Source: Blasia pusilla (lineage: Eukaryota; Marchantiophyta; Marchantiopsida; Blasiales). From it: a stretch of DNA of 64,000 bases. The number at the start of each line of letters is the position of its first letter. Within the stretch, counting starts at the first letter, position 1. The notes under the pieces were generated by a model that was not told where the DNA came from, did not search any database, and saw only the letters and a program-made list of their open reading frames with translations. This document shows, piece after piece, positions 53,661-64,000 of the stretch. The stretch spans positions 1,674,001-1,738,000 of the forward strand of contig CM114273.1 of the NCBI GenBank assembly GCA_050084515.1, given 5' to 3'. The position numbers and the translations under genes were made by a program.

Positions 53661-54001
53661 AGTGGGGTCAACGTCTCCACTTCAAGGGCCCGATCGCCAC
53701 CTGACTCTTGCTGCTCCGGGATAAAGGCATGACTCCCTGCCTGCCTCATGAGGTCGTCGGCACTCCTTTGTAGCTCTCGAGTCGTACCCCACAATGGTGA
53801 AGAGGTCTCGCCAACATGGGAAGAGACACTCGCCATGGCCTGTCTCTCCGTGGGGCTATCCGCTACTGGGACATCCTCCGCATGTGCGTTCCCCTCCAAC
53901 AACTCTCTTGGCCAGCTAACACTACCTCGAAAGTCGCCAACGTGGTCCTGAGCACTTCGTCTTGTGATCGACCACCTCCCCAAAGCGCACGGATAAGCGA
54001 C

Positions 54002-55045
54002 TCATCCTTTGTCACCTGACCGCCACCCTGGCTGATAAGCAACGATCTCCTCCCAGAAGTCAAGGATGAATCCTAGGGGATATAACACTATACTCCCCAC
54101 CAACACATCGTACGACTCAGCTGGTGTCGTAATCGCACGTGTGCACACCATAGCACTATCTGTCGCATGCTCTGGCTCGACTCTGACAACTATCTCCTGT
54201 CGAGTCATATATTGTGTGGGTGACATGCCCCTAATTGAGGTCTGTATCTGGAAGGGACAAGGCTCAATGTCGGCCTTCCGTAACCCCAACGCTAAACACG
54301 TCGCCTTCCCTAACATCAAGGGTTGCGTTCCCGAATCAAGTAGGATGCGCTGCGGGTGATATACTGTCCCCGTCGCACTTACCAAACAAAATACTCTAGC
54401 TCGGTTATCCCGTAACACTACTCCATGTGTCACCACTACTCGCTCTATGGCCGGTCGAGCAGGCATATCTACCAACTTTGCCGCCACTGCATGCCATGTC
54501 TCTATGGGGAATGTCCCTGGCACTTGCTCTGAGGGTAAGTCCACCACCTCCTCAACTACCTCTGAACAAGAGGCAGTCACCTCTCCACGCTCACACAACG
54601 TGGTGACCAGCCGGAACACCTCAGCTGGTCCAACTCCCAACGTCGCTAACTCTATGGCGGAAAATAGTGGAGTCATGCTCACTCTAGTGGCCACCTCCAA
54701 CACTATGGTCGACACTAACTCCACTCGAGCTGACATAGGAGTTGTCACTCCAACTCCTCGTGATGTCGACGTACGTGTCTGACCTGTAGGCACCGCTGGT
54801 CCTCGAGGCACCATCGATGGTGTGTGTAGTGCCTCCGACAATGTGAATGACTGTGGAACCCTGGCCTGCCGCCCATCGGTCCCCTCCGATGGGTCAATCT
54901 CAACCCCACCTCTGGATGGCTCAGTGCGTCTCGCAACACCCCGAGTCACCACTGCAGCCACCTCAACCTGAGCTGCACTACATATAAACGCCATACTAGC
55001 GAGATCCTCACCCAAGTCAGGGTAAGAGGTAGAAGCTAGAGCCAC
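54002..55045 (-). CDS. Ty3/gypsy linker and aspartic protease region (open 347-codon frame)
   Basis: Longest uninterrupted piece of the pol frame. The N-terminal two thirds are Val/Thr/Ser-rich without a recognised fold. The retropepsin-like active site is ILLDSGTQPLMLGK at ~54350-54305 (D-S-G in place of the more common D-T/S-G), and the flap and C-terminal part follow with YDVLVGSIVLYPLGFILDFW near 54115-54050. It would process the polyprotein. The frame closes at a stop at 54002-54004, after which the same frame continues into the methyltransferase. The start codon of the ancestral pol is unknown. Confidence 0.75.
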   Translation of the reverse strand: MALASTSYPDLGEDLASMAFICSAAQVEVAAVVTRGVARRTEPSRGGVEIDPSEGTDGRQARVPQSFTLSEALHTPSMVPRGPAVPTGQTRTSTSRGVGVTTPMSARVELVSTIVLEVATRVSMTPLFSAIELATLGVGPAEVFRLVTTLCERGEVTASCSEVVEEVVDLPSEQVPGTFPIETWHAVAAKLVDMPARPAIERVVVTHGVVLRDNRARVFCLVSATGTVYHPQRILLDSGTQPLMLGKATCLALGLRKADIEPCPFQIQTSIRGMSPTQYMTRQEIVVRVEPEHATDSAMVCTRAITTPAESYDVLVGSIVLYPLGFILDFWEEIVAYQPGWRSGDKG

Positions 55046-55059
55046 ACTAGTTGCTCGCG

Positions 55060-56400
55060 GCTCCGTGCCTTCCCTGGTGGTGGTCCTCTACCGCCACGTC
55101 CAGAAAGAACTCTCCGACCTCCTCCAGGACGACCGCCCCCATGCCCTTGGCCTACCTTTGGACGTGCCTCTCGATGAAGGTTAAAACATCTATCCCTAGT
55201 GTGGCCATATCTATGGCAATAGTCACACTGGTACTGTGGTGGGGCCGTCCTCTGTGGCTCCTGAGCAATCTAAGACGCTCATGGTTCTCTCCCATGTTGT
55301 GTGCAGTCTCTCTGCCTATGGGCCCCTCCACACGTCCAATATGACAACATCGGTCCCTCTTGGGCAACATATGTAGGTACGGGTCGTTGCCTCATAGGCT
55401 CACGGTACCCGCCTTGCTCTTTGGGCACACTGGCCCGCTCCCATGGTACTGGTGCTCGTTGTGGCACGTGTGGGATCATCGTCGCTCATGGACCTGTCGG
55501 GTCTTGAGAAAATGCAGCGGTCACTACATGATCCTCACTCATGTTGAGCTCAATACAATCAGACAACTCGAAGACCACCTTCAATGTGGACTTCGCTGTG
55601 TGAATCAAAACCGCATCTTGGACTCTCCTCGGTAGTTCTCGGTCGAGAACCCCGTACCAATACTGGACTGACTGTGCCTCAGTCACTCCATACATAGCAA
55701 TGATCAGCCTCCTAATGCGTGTGAATGCCTCTCCAGACTCTCACCCGATCGTCGTTGGAAATCTTGTAGACTCTTCAGCTTGTCGGTGCGTACGCCCTGG
55801 TTGCTCTTCCCCAACTGTCAGAAGAACTCCACTATGGGACTGAAGCTGGGTGGCCCTCTACCACTAGAGGTCTCTGCCACATCGCCTATCTCACTGCCCT
55901 CCTCTCCATCTAGTCTCCGGGCTGATGGTGTGGGTCTCTCTCCTCTCACGATCCCATCATATGCCTCGCGACCACTAGTGGACACATACCCTGGAGCCCA
56001 ATACATCCTCCAGGCGTCGATCTCTACTGAATATAGTGATCAAAACTCCATGTAATCATCCATTGGAGGACCCTCCAAGTCCTGGAACAACCTCTTCCAC
56101 GCCATGAAAGGGTTGAACCGTATCGGGGTCCGTATCTCCTGGAAGTCACACCACGTGTCAAACTCCTGGATAAAATCATCTAAGTTGATGGTGCCCACTG
56201 CACTCGAGAAAAAACACATGCCCCAATGGCCCATGTCGTCCATCTCCTGCCAAGTGATACTGCCTCCGTCTGTGATCTCGTCACCAGACCTGGTGTGTAG
56301 TGATGACGATCCAGCCACGGATGGATGTTGAGGTAGCTCCTCACTTGTAACCCCTCGGTATCTCACTCCACTACGTGTCACATCACTACTACTGCTCGTA
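55060..56400 (-). pseudogene. Gag of the Ty3/gypsy element
   Basis: Capsid-like segment with LDDFIQEFDTWCDFQEIRT and NPFMAWKRLFQDLEGPPMDD at ~56210-56045, a further helical part at 55695-55486 (SVQYWYGVLDRELPRRVQDA), and nucleocapsid zinc knuckles: WTCGGAHRQRDC at ~55330 (first Cys replaced by Tyr) and CDYCHRYGHTRDRC (CxxCxxxxHxxxxC) at ~55230-55190. At least two frameshifts separate these parts. It would form the virus-like particle and bind element RNA. The true start upstream of 56381 is not resolved. Confidence 0.75.
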
Positions 56401-57863
56401 CTACCCTATTCTTCCAAACCCTGGAAGAATGCCGTGATGACAACCCTATCTCACCCGCTCAAGCACTCAAACTCACCGAGAGTCTCCCACACTCCTCTCT
56501 AGCTCACCTATGGTAACGTCAATCCCGTGATGACACACCCAACCTCACGCACACTCAACACTCAGGCTCACCATGAGCCTCCCACTAACTCACCTAACCT
56601 ACCAACATGCTCGCGTCATACATGCGACCCCTACTCGGCAACCACCGTATATCCACCAACATGCTACACATGAAAAGAGTCTACACTCTTCACCATCACT
56701 GCACCTACCTAGCACCAGCTACTACCCGATACCCAGCACTCTCAATCATATAAGATAAGTGCGAGAAAAGGAACTTGAATGGGTAATCTGATCCCGCCCA
56801 CCAACCTATTACACCGTCAACATCCATTCCTCCACGTGATATGACAACCTGCGCAACACGACACTCTTCTCGACCAACACGTCAAACCTCCCGTCAGTGT
56901 AGGTTCGTGTGTCCCCATCACAACCCTTGCAATTCCCATTCAGTGAAGAACTAATGAGTTGTCCTCCAACCTACTCATAATAACTGCCAAACGTTCCGTC
57001 TCGATGCCCACCATGCTCGCGAAACACCAAGTGTCACCAACGCTCTCCCACTACGTAACTCAACTCAACCACGATTGTCCCCAACCATGGCTACCTGTCT
57101 ACCACGTTGCCTGCGCGTGCATCATGTCCGCCCTGCCAACTAAGTCAGCCTTGACCTCGACCACACACGTGCTTACCACATCCGTATGACTACGTTCCGT
57201 TGTCTACTATGTACTCTGTCTACCACGTTGGGACGTTGCCAACAATGGCGCTCCCAACCACGTCTTGGGGGGGGGCCCAAAATGGCCCGCGTCCCTATGG
57301 GGTGGGGCCATAATGGCCTAGGAGGGCCCTAAATGCAGGAGGAGGGGGGGGGGGGGGGCTGACATGGCCTCCCCTAACTACGGGGGGAGGGGGGGGCCCA
57401 CGGCCCTATGTAGGCCTCCCCAAACTGCAGCGGGGGGGGGGCCACGACCCTATGCGGGCTCCGTAGCTCGCCGCCCCGGCGTCCGCCTCTGCCCGGCTCT
57501 GGCTTGCAGCCCCTTGCGACCTAGCCGCGCCTAGCCCTAGCCGCCCTTGCGACCCTAACCCCTGGCGGCTGCAAGACCTGGAAGGCTGAACTTCTCTCTT
57601 TCCCGACACGCGCCACTCACCCGTCAGCACTACACTCCGCACTACACCCAAGCACCCTTGGTGCTACACTGCTACTGCCATACACGAGTCCGCTACCAAC
57701 AAAAATCAGGGAAAAATGAGCAGCACTTTTGCGCACGACCTCCCAAATTTGAAAAACGACAATACAAATGCCAACCAACGTCTCCAGGGGCTCTCGACCA
57801 AGGCAACTCGCTTGCCTACTTGCAAACAAAGAATTCCCACCATCCCCCTTACATCTTTCTCAT
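56401..57863 (-). other. Retroelement 5' leader with G-rich tracts
   Basis: Between the 5' LTR and gag. There is no recognised coding sequence. 57265-57440 has several runs of 8 or more G on the plus strand (for example near 57266-57275, 57343-57359, 57380-57395 and 57430-57440), meaning C runs in the element RNA. A primer-binding site directly inside the LTR could not be recognised. Confidence 0.55.
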
Positions 57864-58216
57864 GTAAAAATAAAGAGTAGTAAAAACGGCACACCTGGCC
57901 TAAAACTCCACTCCTCAATCTACATCGGCATATTGAGCCTCGTCCATCCTGCGCTATCAAGGAATCTGGACGCTAGCACCCTAGTCCTATCTCACACACA
58001 TACAAGAGAGGTGTTCCAATGGCCCAACATGAGAAAGATGGCTTGGGAAATCCATCTTCCTCCCTTATATAGGGTTGGGAAGAGCCAAAAGGCTCTTCCC
58101 CTAAAAATAGCTATCCTCTCGATAACCTCTGGCCGACATTGGTTACGAGGGGGTGACGACAGTCAACAAGTCACCCGGTTGTGAAAGACCTCAACAAGAA
58201 AGTTGTTAGAATCGAC
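57864..58216 (-). repeat. 5' LTR of the Ty3/gypsy element
   Basis: Direct repeat partner of 49434-49783. On the minus strand it reads from about TGTCGATTCTAACAACTTTC to TTTATTTTTACA. The TATA box CCTATATAAGGGAG lies near 58062-58075 and would drive the genomic RNA. Confidence 0.8.
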
Positions 58217-58342
58217 ATTTCTGACACAACCGACCTATCTTCAACCTCATCCAACACCATGGGATAAAGTTACACTTGAGACAGTCTGCTGGCTCCTACG
58301 CCCTATCCACGATAGATCTCGGCCTACCCGCTACTCAGATGT

Positions 58343-58855
<513 letters not shown>

Positions 58856-61540
58856 GACCCTCATAACCAAACAACACCAATAGGCGCCAAGCGAAACATC
58901 AGAACTCAAGTGAACTCACGCTGCGAGGTTTGCGCTTTGGAGAGGCGTTTGGAAAGGTCTCTTGGAAAAGTCCAAGAGAAGAAACGCGGAACAGAGTTGT
59001 GCATTTCATGCGTTAGAAGTCGCGACCAGGGAACCTAGACCAAACGCGAGCCAAGATTTGAGATGAGTTAAGTCTTGGGAGGTTGGTTGCCAAAGAGGTG
59101 AGAACCAGTTTAGAACACGACTAGCGTTTGGGAGAATCTGACTGTGTTTAGGACCATAACGTTGAGCTCCAAGATGCGTTTGGAACAAGTAAGGGCGAGT
59201 TGGAAAGCTTATCTTAAGACGCTTCCAATGCACCAAAGATCTTGGCAAACGCATAAGTATATGCTGAGATATTGGCCAAAAACGACTGTGAGAGCAATCG
59301 GATTGAAGGCCAATTGGAGAGGCCCGGGTGTCTTTCCCTAAATGTAGGGGGCCCCTGGAGATCCCCAAAAGTACTAGTAAGGGAGGATTCTCTTCGAGAT
59401 ATCTCAAAACACGAATCCCCACTTTGAGCGCCAAACAGCGTTTCAGAGGCACGGGATGGTACAGGAGTTTGGCGTTGGAACTCGAAACCCAAACCTGATC
59501 CAAGGGAGTGGACTTTGTACGCCACACTTGGATTCCAACCCGAGATGCACTTCGTGTGAGTCTTGGTTAGGGACTCATTGGATGTCCATCAGACAGTTGG
59601 AACCGCCAGGCGCGAAACGCCGTTTCAGGTTCCTGAACCGACCAGAAAGTCTGTCCCAAGTCTTTCGACACTTGTCCGTGTTGTAAACCGCGAAACTAGG
59701 AAGGGTGAGCTTGATGAGAGTCCGAGACAAGAATTGGGAAAGTTAGCCCGCTGATTGATCCAAGACCCAACTAACCAGAGTGCGTGTTTGGATACAGATC
59801 AGCGTTGAGAGCGTGACCTACTGAACGCACGCTTCCGCAACAAACAAGATTAACGTTCAAGGAGAGTAGGCGAACGACATGGGAGGAAGGAATTTGGACC
59901 AGAAGGATTAAAGATTGCTCAGTCTCACCCAAACCAAGATCATGTGTGGGGAACTCTCCATCCGTTAGGTGTAGGAGAAGATGCTCATAACATGTTTGAC
60001 TATTCATTGATTCAGACTAATAAACTAGTAGTTGATGCTCTTAAGGAGGGTTTGGATGAAGAAAAATCAATATTGACCAGGTTGAATATGTCTCCTAGGT
60101 CTTCTTTGCCAATAGGTCAGAGGCGATGGTGGTTGCATCCATGAGATGTGGAGGCAAATACGTGGCCTGATTCCGTTGTTATAAATGAGGCAGTTGCATG
60201 TGATGACTCTGAGGAATTCATAGAACACAGACCAACAATAGGCCCTTGTCCACTCAAGGATTCTACTGTAACTCTCCAGCTCACGGAACCACTCTAGAGT
60301 TGCTCAAAGGTAGAATACCCCTCGAGGCCTCTCCTCTTCTTTTATATACTTAGAGATAAGTACAATGAAGAAAATTTAGCTCTACCTATCCTTATGCCAC
60401 GTATCCTATTCTCATAGTATGAGAGGATCTCCTTTGGACTCTAATGTCCTAACCTCATCTTCCTCAACCTCATCCTTATCTTCCTTTTCACCAACCTATG
60501 GCCTCACTCTCATCTTTATCTCATGTATCATGTCTTTTCTTTTTTTGGTTGATTCTTTCTCACTTATGCGCTTCATGTCATAGATTCTAACTTAACTATG
60601 ACTAACAAAGGATGGTTACATTTAGTGTTGATGAAATAGAAGTTGATGATCCAATGCCAAAGGATTTGAATAGTCTTCATGCGTGGGAAAGTGATGCACA
60701 AGCCTCCTTTGATTCTAGAGTGATTGGTGAGGACTTCGCTAAAGATGCAGGTAACGATTGATCCATAGAGATAGAAAATTTAGGACATGAGGTAAGGCAT
60801 GTATTCAATTCAATTCTGCAGGAGTGTACTGATGGAGTTCTTCGTCGAGTTGTGCCTACTATGACCTTTGAGGGCAGAGTATACTTCAAGTCTACTTTGG
60901 TGAGTGATTGGGTTTGCAATCCTTTCATTTCTAAAGATAGGCTAACACATATGTCACAGAAAACATATTACACTACAGATAAGGTAAAAGAACCAACTAA
61001 ACTAGATTGCCTAACTTGTTATGTTGACATTGGAAGTGATATAGCTATTTTGTTTAAATATACTGCATAAGTGGGCCCTTCTACTAGATCAAGTAAGTCA
61101 AAGAAGAGAAAACAAAAACAACTCGATGAGAATAGGGTTGTCCCTACAAATGAGTTTTGATTAGGTCTCATTTTATTCACCAAACAGAAACATAGTAGTC
61201 AATGGGGTAGATGTAGATCTCCTATTGATCTTTTGGACCGGCTTGTCCCAAAAGATGGGCAGACAAGTAGTGTTTGTCAAATATTGTGCAATTGGTATCG
61301 GCGTTCAAGTAAGAGCAACACCTTGTTCACATATGATGCATGTGATGGCCAATATATTGATATTGAAATGGTAATTTCTAATGTGAGTTTGTCCATGAAG
61401 GCAAGTCTTACATCTAGGATATATCATATATGAATTGGATAATGGTGATTTACAAGTGGTTAATAATTACATCTGCAACGTGTCATCTTTTGCTAAGTGA
61501 TGTGTATGTTATAGTATAAAGTAATTTTTGAGATTATGAT
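58856..61540. other. Unassigned region with coding-like fragments
   Basis: 58.86-59.95 kb has repeated short blocks (CCAAACAGCGTTTCAGAGGC near 59431, GCGAAACGCCGTTTCAGGTT near 59612), suggesting an LTR-like or satellite-derived sequence. 60001-61440 (+) has short frames with protein-like composition: KLVVDALKEGLDEEKSILTR near 60026-60085, FEGRVYFKSTLVSDWVCNPF near 60870-60925 followed by SKDRLTHM, and LLDRLVPKDGQTSSVCQ near 61227-61277. They are probably parts of one decayed transposon protein, but I cannot name the family. Confidence 0.3.
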
Positions 61541-62112
61541 AGGCTAGTTTTGGGAGGGGATAGGTCAGGGGGATGACGGTTCTGGACCAGTGAGCATCCT
61601 GCTCATCGTGAGGTTCAATTCCTCTCAGTCATAAGTGCCAAAGTTATTATGTTTGGCAATGACGGTGGATATCGTTGATCGTGAAGACTGTTATCAAGTG
61701 CAACAACAAAAGTCCGCCACGTAAAGGTAAACTTATCTTTACTTTTAAGCCCCTAAACAAATCAAGAAAGAAAATTTACTTAACAAAATATAGGGATCAT
61801 AATTTTTTTAAATTGGCAGTTTTAAAGTAAGTTAGGGCGAGGAAAAAAATTTATTCTTATAAGTTAGGGGTCTTCGACCCCAAAACGGCGTAGGTGATGT
61901 AGGAGATATACATACACTATCCCCCCCGAGCCTCACACTCAACATTGATTGACCATGCGATGCTCACCCCTGATTAATAACTTCACTCTCTTTACCAATT
62001 TTCAAACAGCGTTAAGTGAAAAAGTATTTTTGAGGGAAGTTTAGTAACGCGTGTCAAACATAGGAGCAACTTCATCCTCCAATTAGTATATATATATATA
62101 GTCCGATCTAAC
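61541..62112. other. Non-coding, with a tRNA-like segment
   Basis: 61558-61632 has GAGGTTCAATTCCTC (T-arm-like, B-box-like) preceded by a TGAGCATCCTGCTCA hairpin that would match a long variable arm. A full cloverleaf cannot be drawn, so a decayed tRNA or a SINE head is more likely than a functional tRNA. A (TA)n tract lies at 62088-62101. Confidence 0.3.
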
Positions 62113-62475
62113 TAAGGGCCGGGTCCCATGGGCCAACGACCCTCGCCATTGCGAAAGCCGATCTTCATCGGACGGTCAATACTCCTTTGAAATGGCCGGG
62201 GTCAAGGATTTGTGCAGGGAGTCTTTGGTTTTCTCAGGGACTCCTTGGTTTTCTTGCGCCTAAATTTTTTGGGCGCAAGAAAAGATTATCGTCCTGGCGC
62301 CCTTCCAAACCCTTAGGGGCCGGAAGGCCGCCAAAGGGAAAAAACGAGTCCATTTCGTCCCTTTCGGTTTGTGAGGTGTAGTGGAAGGAACTGGTTGGAA
62401 AGCTGCCGCCAGCAAGCAATTCCAGTCGGAAGGCGGCTTCTTGGCGTCGAAGCCGGCCATGGGACCCGGCCCTAA
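62113..62475. mobile_element. PIF/Harbinger-type MITE, 357 bp, TAA target duplication
   Basis: Terminal inverted repeats GGGCCGGGTCCCATGGGCC (62116-62134) and GGCCATGGGACCCGGCCC (62455-62472), differing by one G. The flanking TAA trinucleotides at 62113-62115 and 62473-62475 fit the 3-bp TWA duplication of PIF/Harbinger elements. An internal hairpin TTTCTTGCGCC / GGCGCAAGAAA lies near 62250-62284. There is no transposase. Confidence 0.85.
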
Positions 62476-63530
62476 TATAGAAAAGGGTATTAAGAAGGGG
62501 TGTCGTCGGGATCAATGTTCGGAGTGATCTGAGGTTACGAGTAACCCCGGCCGGAAGTTTTCACTAATTTTCCACGACGAAAAATGACCACCGGCATCAG
62601 TTCTGGGTGAAATTGAGTAGATACCGGCAACTGACAGGCAAGACGACCAGGCGACAAAATTTGATTGTTTCCCGGGAGGAATTTTCTGGCATGTGGCACC
62701 GTCCCGATAAGGAAACCGTTTCCGGCTAGAGTGCTTTCCCGACCGACGGTTATTTTCCGATTGGGGTGGCGGCTGCCGGAAAACTACGAGTGACCAAGAT
62801 TCACTAAGGGGGAGGCGGCTGGATCGAGACCATTCCCTCAAATGTGTGCCCTAAGGCCCATTTAGGGCACACTAATTTGAGCCGTCCGATCTGAATCAGA
62901 CGGCTGGAAGTAGGAGTGCCATATCTCCCAGGGGCCCGCATGAGGGTGGAGACCCCACTGAGGGCCCTTGGGAGCCTCATTCTCTTCTTCCAAAGTTCCG
63001 CAGCTTCCGCTTTGTGACTCCGTCTCGTTGTTGTTGGGAGCCTAGGCCGCATAGTCGCTCGGAGCATGGGTGGCATTTTTGCTTGGTTGGGTCGCGTAAC
63101 TCGCGTTGTTGCTCGCCTAGGTTTCGTTTCTCCTTGGCTGGGTCACGTTTGTGCTAGGTTTTTTGCGTCTCAATGGGGCTCTTCTGCAAGTTTGTGACTT
63201 TCGTAAGTTTGTGACTCTCGAAAAGGCCATGCTGCCCTACATTTTGTCTGTGCATTTTGCCAACTTTGCTAGCCGATTCGTCTCTAGTTCGACTCAAGAG
63301 TTGGGTTTGTTGTGCAGCTGTTCTTGGGCTGTTCGAGTCGGGATTGTTGTGCAACTTGGTCTCCGTCCCTTGGCGTCTCGTTGTTCCTGCAGTGTGTTTT
63401 CTCGCATGGTGTCTTTTCTTTTTCCTTCGCAAGTTTGCGTCGGTTTGGCCCTGCTGCCTTGCACAATGCATACATTTACGAGGGCGTTTCCAAGCCGGGC
63501 AGCAGCCGCAGCTTCAGCCGCAGCATCAAG
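62476..63530. other. Non-coding GC-rich region with small hairpins
   Basis: 62850-62875 (GTGCCCTAAGGCCCATTTAGGGCAC as two pairing arms around 7 nt) and 62881-62904 (AGCCGTC / GACGGCT) form hairpins and may belong to another short MITE. 63000-63530 is unremarkable; open frames there have no recognised domain. Confidence 0.35.
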
Positions 63531-63534
63531 CGGT

Positions 63535-63775
63535 AGATGACCAAGAGGTTAGCTGAACAAATATAAGGTCCTCTTGAAGAGGTCTTGGGTTCAACTCTCC
63601 CCTTGGACAGTGGGGGGCGGTCTCAACCCCAGGGCAGTGGTGTCCCCTACCTAGGGCATGGATGGTCCATGTTCGAGAGAGAGAACGCTTTGTGTGCCTT
63701 GACTATGCTCCCAGGTTAAAAATCTGGATAAAATTCCAGGCCTTCACAAAAAACAAAAAAACAAAAAAACCAAAT
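63535..63775 (+). mobile_element. SINE-like sequence with tRNA-like head and A-rich tail
   Basis: An A-box-like segment (GAGGTTAGCTGAAC, ~63544) is followed ~40 bp later by a B-box-like GGGTTCAACTCTCC (~63587), then a unique body and a (CAAAAAA)n tail at ~63746-63770. This is the layout of a tRNA-derived SINE. Target duplications were not identified. Confidence 0.45.
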
Positions 63776-64000
63776 CTCCTCAGTGAGAACCCCAAATCTA
63801 GATGTGAAGGTGCCAATGTCGGATGCGATGTCAATTTCACATATGTGGAAGGGGTCCCATAAGCCAGATCGGCTTCCCGTGGACTAAAAATCTACTCTAC
63901 TCTACTCTCTAGTTCGACTCGGGTACGGGTGGGACTTTCCAATGTTGAGAAGTGCTTACACTATTTAGACACGGCCGCGACTTCACATTTTTTTCCATCT
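63776..64000. other. Window end, nothing recognised
   Basis: Short CTACT tandem units near 63890-63910 and no supportable gene. Confidence 0.3.

Larger units (their letters stand above)
49434..58216 (-). mobile_element. Ty3/gypsy LTR retrotransposon carrying a C5-cytosine methyltransferase
   Basis: About 8.8 kb, coding on the minus strand. Order from 5' to 3': LTR 58216-57864, long leader, gag, protease, cytosine methyltransferase, RT, RNase H, integrase, LTR 49783-49434. PR before RT-RNaseH before integrase is the Ty3/gypsy order. Protease to RNase H (55045 down to ~50918) stay in one reading frame, interrupted only by stops; integrase and gag show frame changes. LTRs differ at roughly 8-10 percent of positions, so the insertion is old and this copy is dead. 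No target duplication was identified with certainty, and the primer-binding site is not clear. Confidence 0.85.

Noticed and set aside
59006-59527. 173-codon minus-strand frame as a gene
   Set aside because: No family resemblance; it overlaps repeated short blocks and lacks exon neighbours.
61558-61632. Functional tRNA (Leu/Ser type)
   Set aside because: The T-arm and variable-arm hairpin are plausible, but the acceptor stem and anticodon arm cannot be paired into a cloverleaf.

Overview
This is nuclear DNA from a land plant. Two host genes point to a seed-free lineage with swimming sperm (bryophyte, lycophyte or fern): a complete LysM receptor-like kinase of the Arabidopsis LYK3 type with nine exons and plant-style GT-AG introns, and an intron-rich gene on the minus strand that matches the cilium/flagellum-associated protein CFAP119 (CCDC189). 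The species cannot be named from sequence alone.

Layout. 1-2.9 kb: AT-rich repeat copies followed by a GC-richer stretch with no recognised gene. 2.9-4.65 kb: decayed non-LTR reverse transcriptase (+). 6.8-9.35 kb: a 3-copy 67-bp tandem repeat and a decayed hAT transposase of the ZNF862/DUF4371 type (+). 10.3-10.44 kb: two long hairpins. 12.6-19.2 kb: LYK3-type receptor kinase (+), intact by motif and splice-phase inspection. 20.4-20.8 kb: an inverted copy of the AT-rich repeat seen at 0.3-1.2 kb. 21.35-30.2 kb: CFAP119-like gene (-). 27.1 and 27.57 kb, inside its introns: Helitron-like termini. 30.2-35 kb: AT-rich, nothing recognised.

35.15-46.83 kb is the most unusual block. A MULE-like transposase gene (-, with a SWIM zinc finger) and a second gene (+) diverge from a shared promoter region with a TATA box on each side. 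The second gene appears to encode a coiled coil, a ParB-like DGNHR domain and a beta-class (N6/N4-type) DNA methyltransferase domain. The region between the two promoters, and introns or flanks of both genes, carry about forty copies of a ~25-bp palindrome (half-site CAACCCGTCGGA and its reverse complement). The copies sit in arrays whose spacers and periods differ (~67, ~64 and ~50 bp) while the palindrome core is kept. The 3' end of the + gene is tandemly duplicated. Both genes carry nonsense codons.

49.43-58.22 kb is a Ty3/gypsy LTR retrotransposon on the minus strand: two ~350-bp LTRs about 90 percent identical, then gag, protease, RT, RNase H and integrase. A C5 cytosine DNA methyltransferase domain lies between protease and RT in the same reading frame as both, so it was part of the pol polyprotein. 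This copy is dead: it has many C-to-T type stops and a Tyr in place of the catalytic Cys of the PCQ motif. Thus two unrelated mobile elements about 4-5 kb apart each carry a different class of DNA methyltransferase. Long (GA)n microsatellites lie on both sides of the retroelement.

58.5-64 kb holds a ~190-bp tandem duplication, unassigned ORF fragments, a PIF/Harbinger-type MITE with TAA target duplications (62.1 kb) and a SINE-like sequence (63.5 kb).
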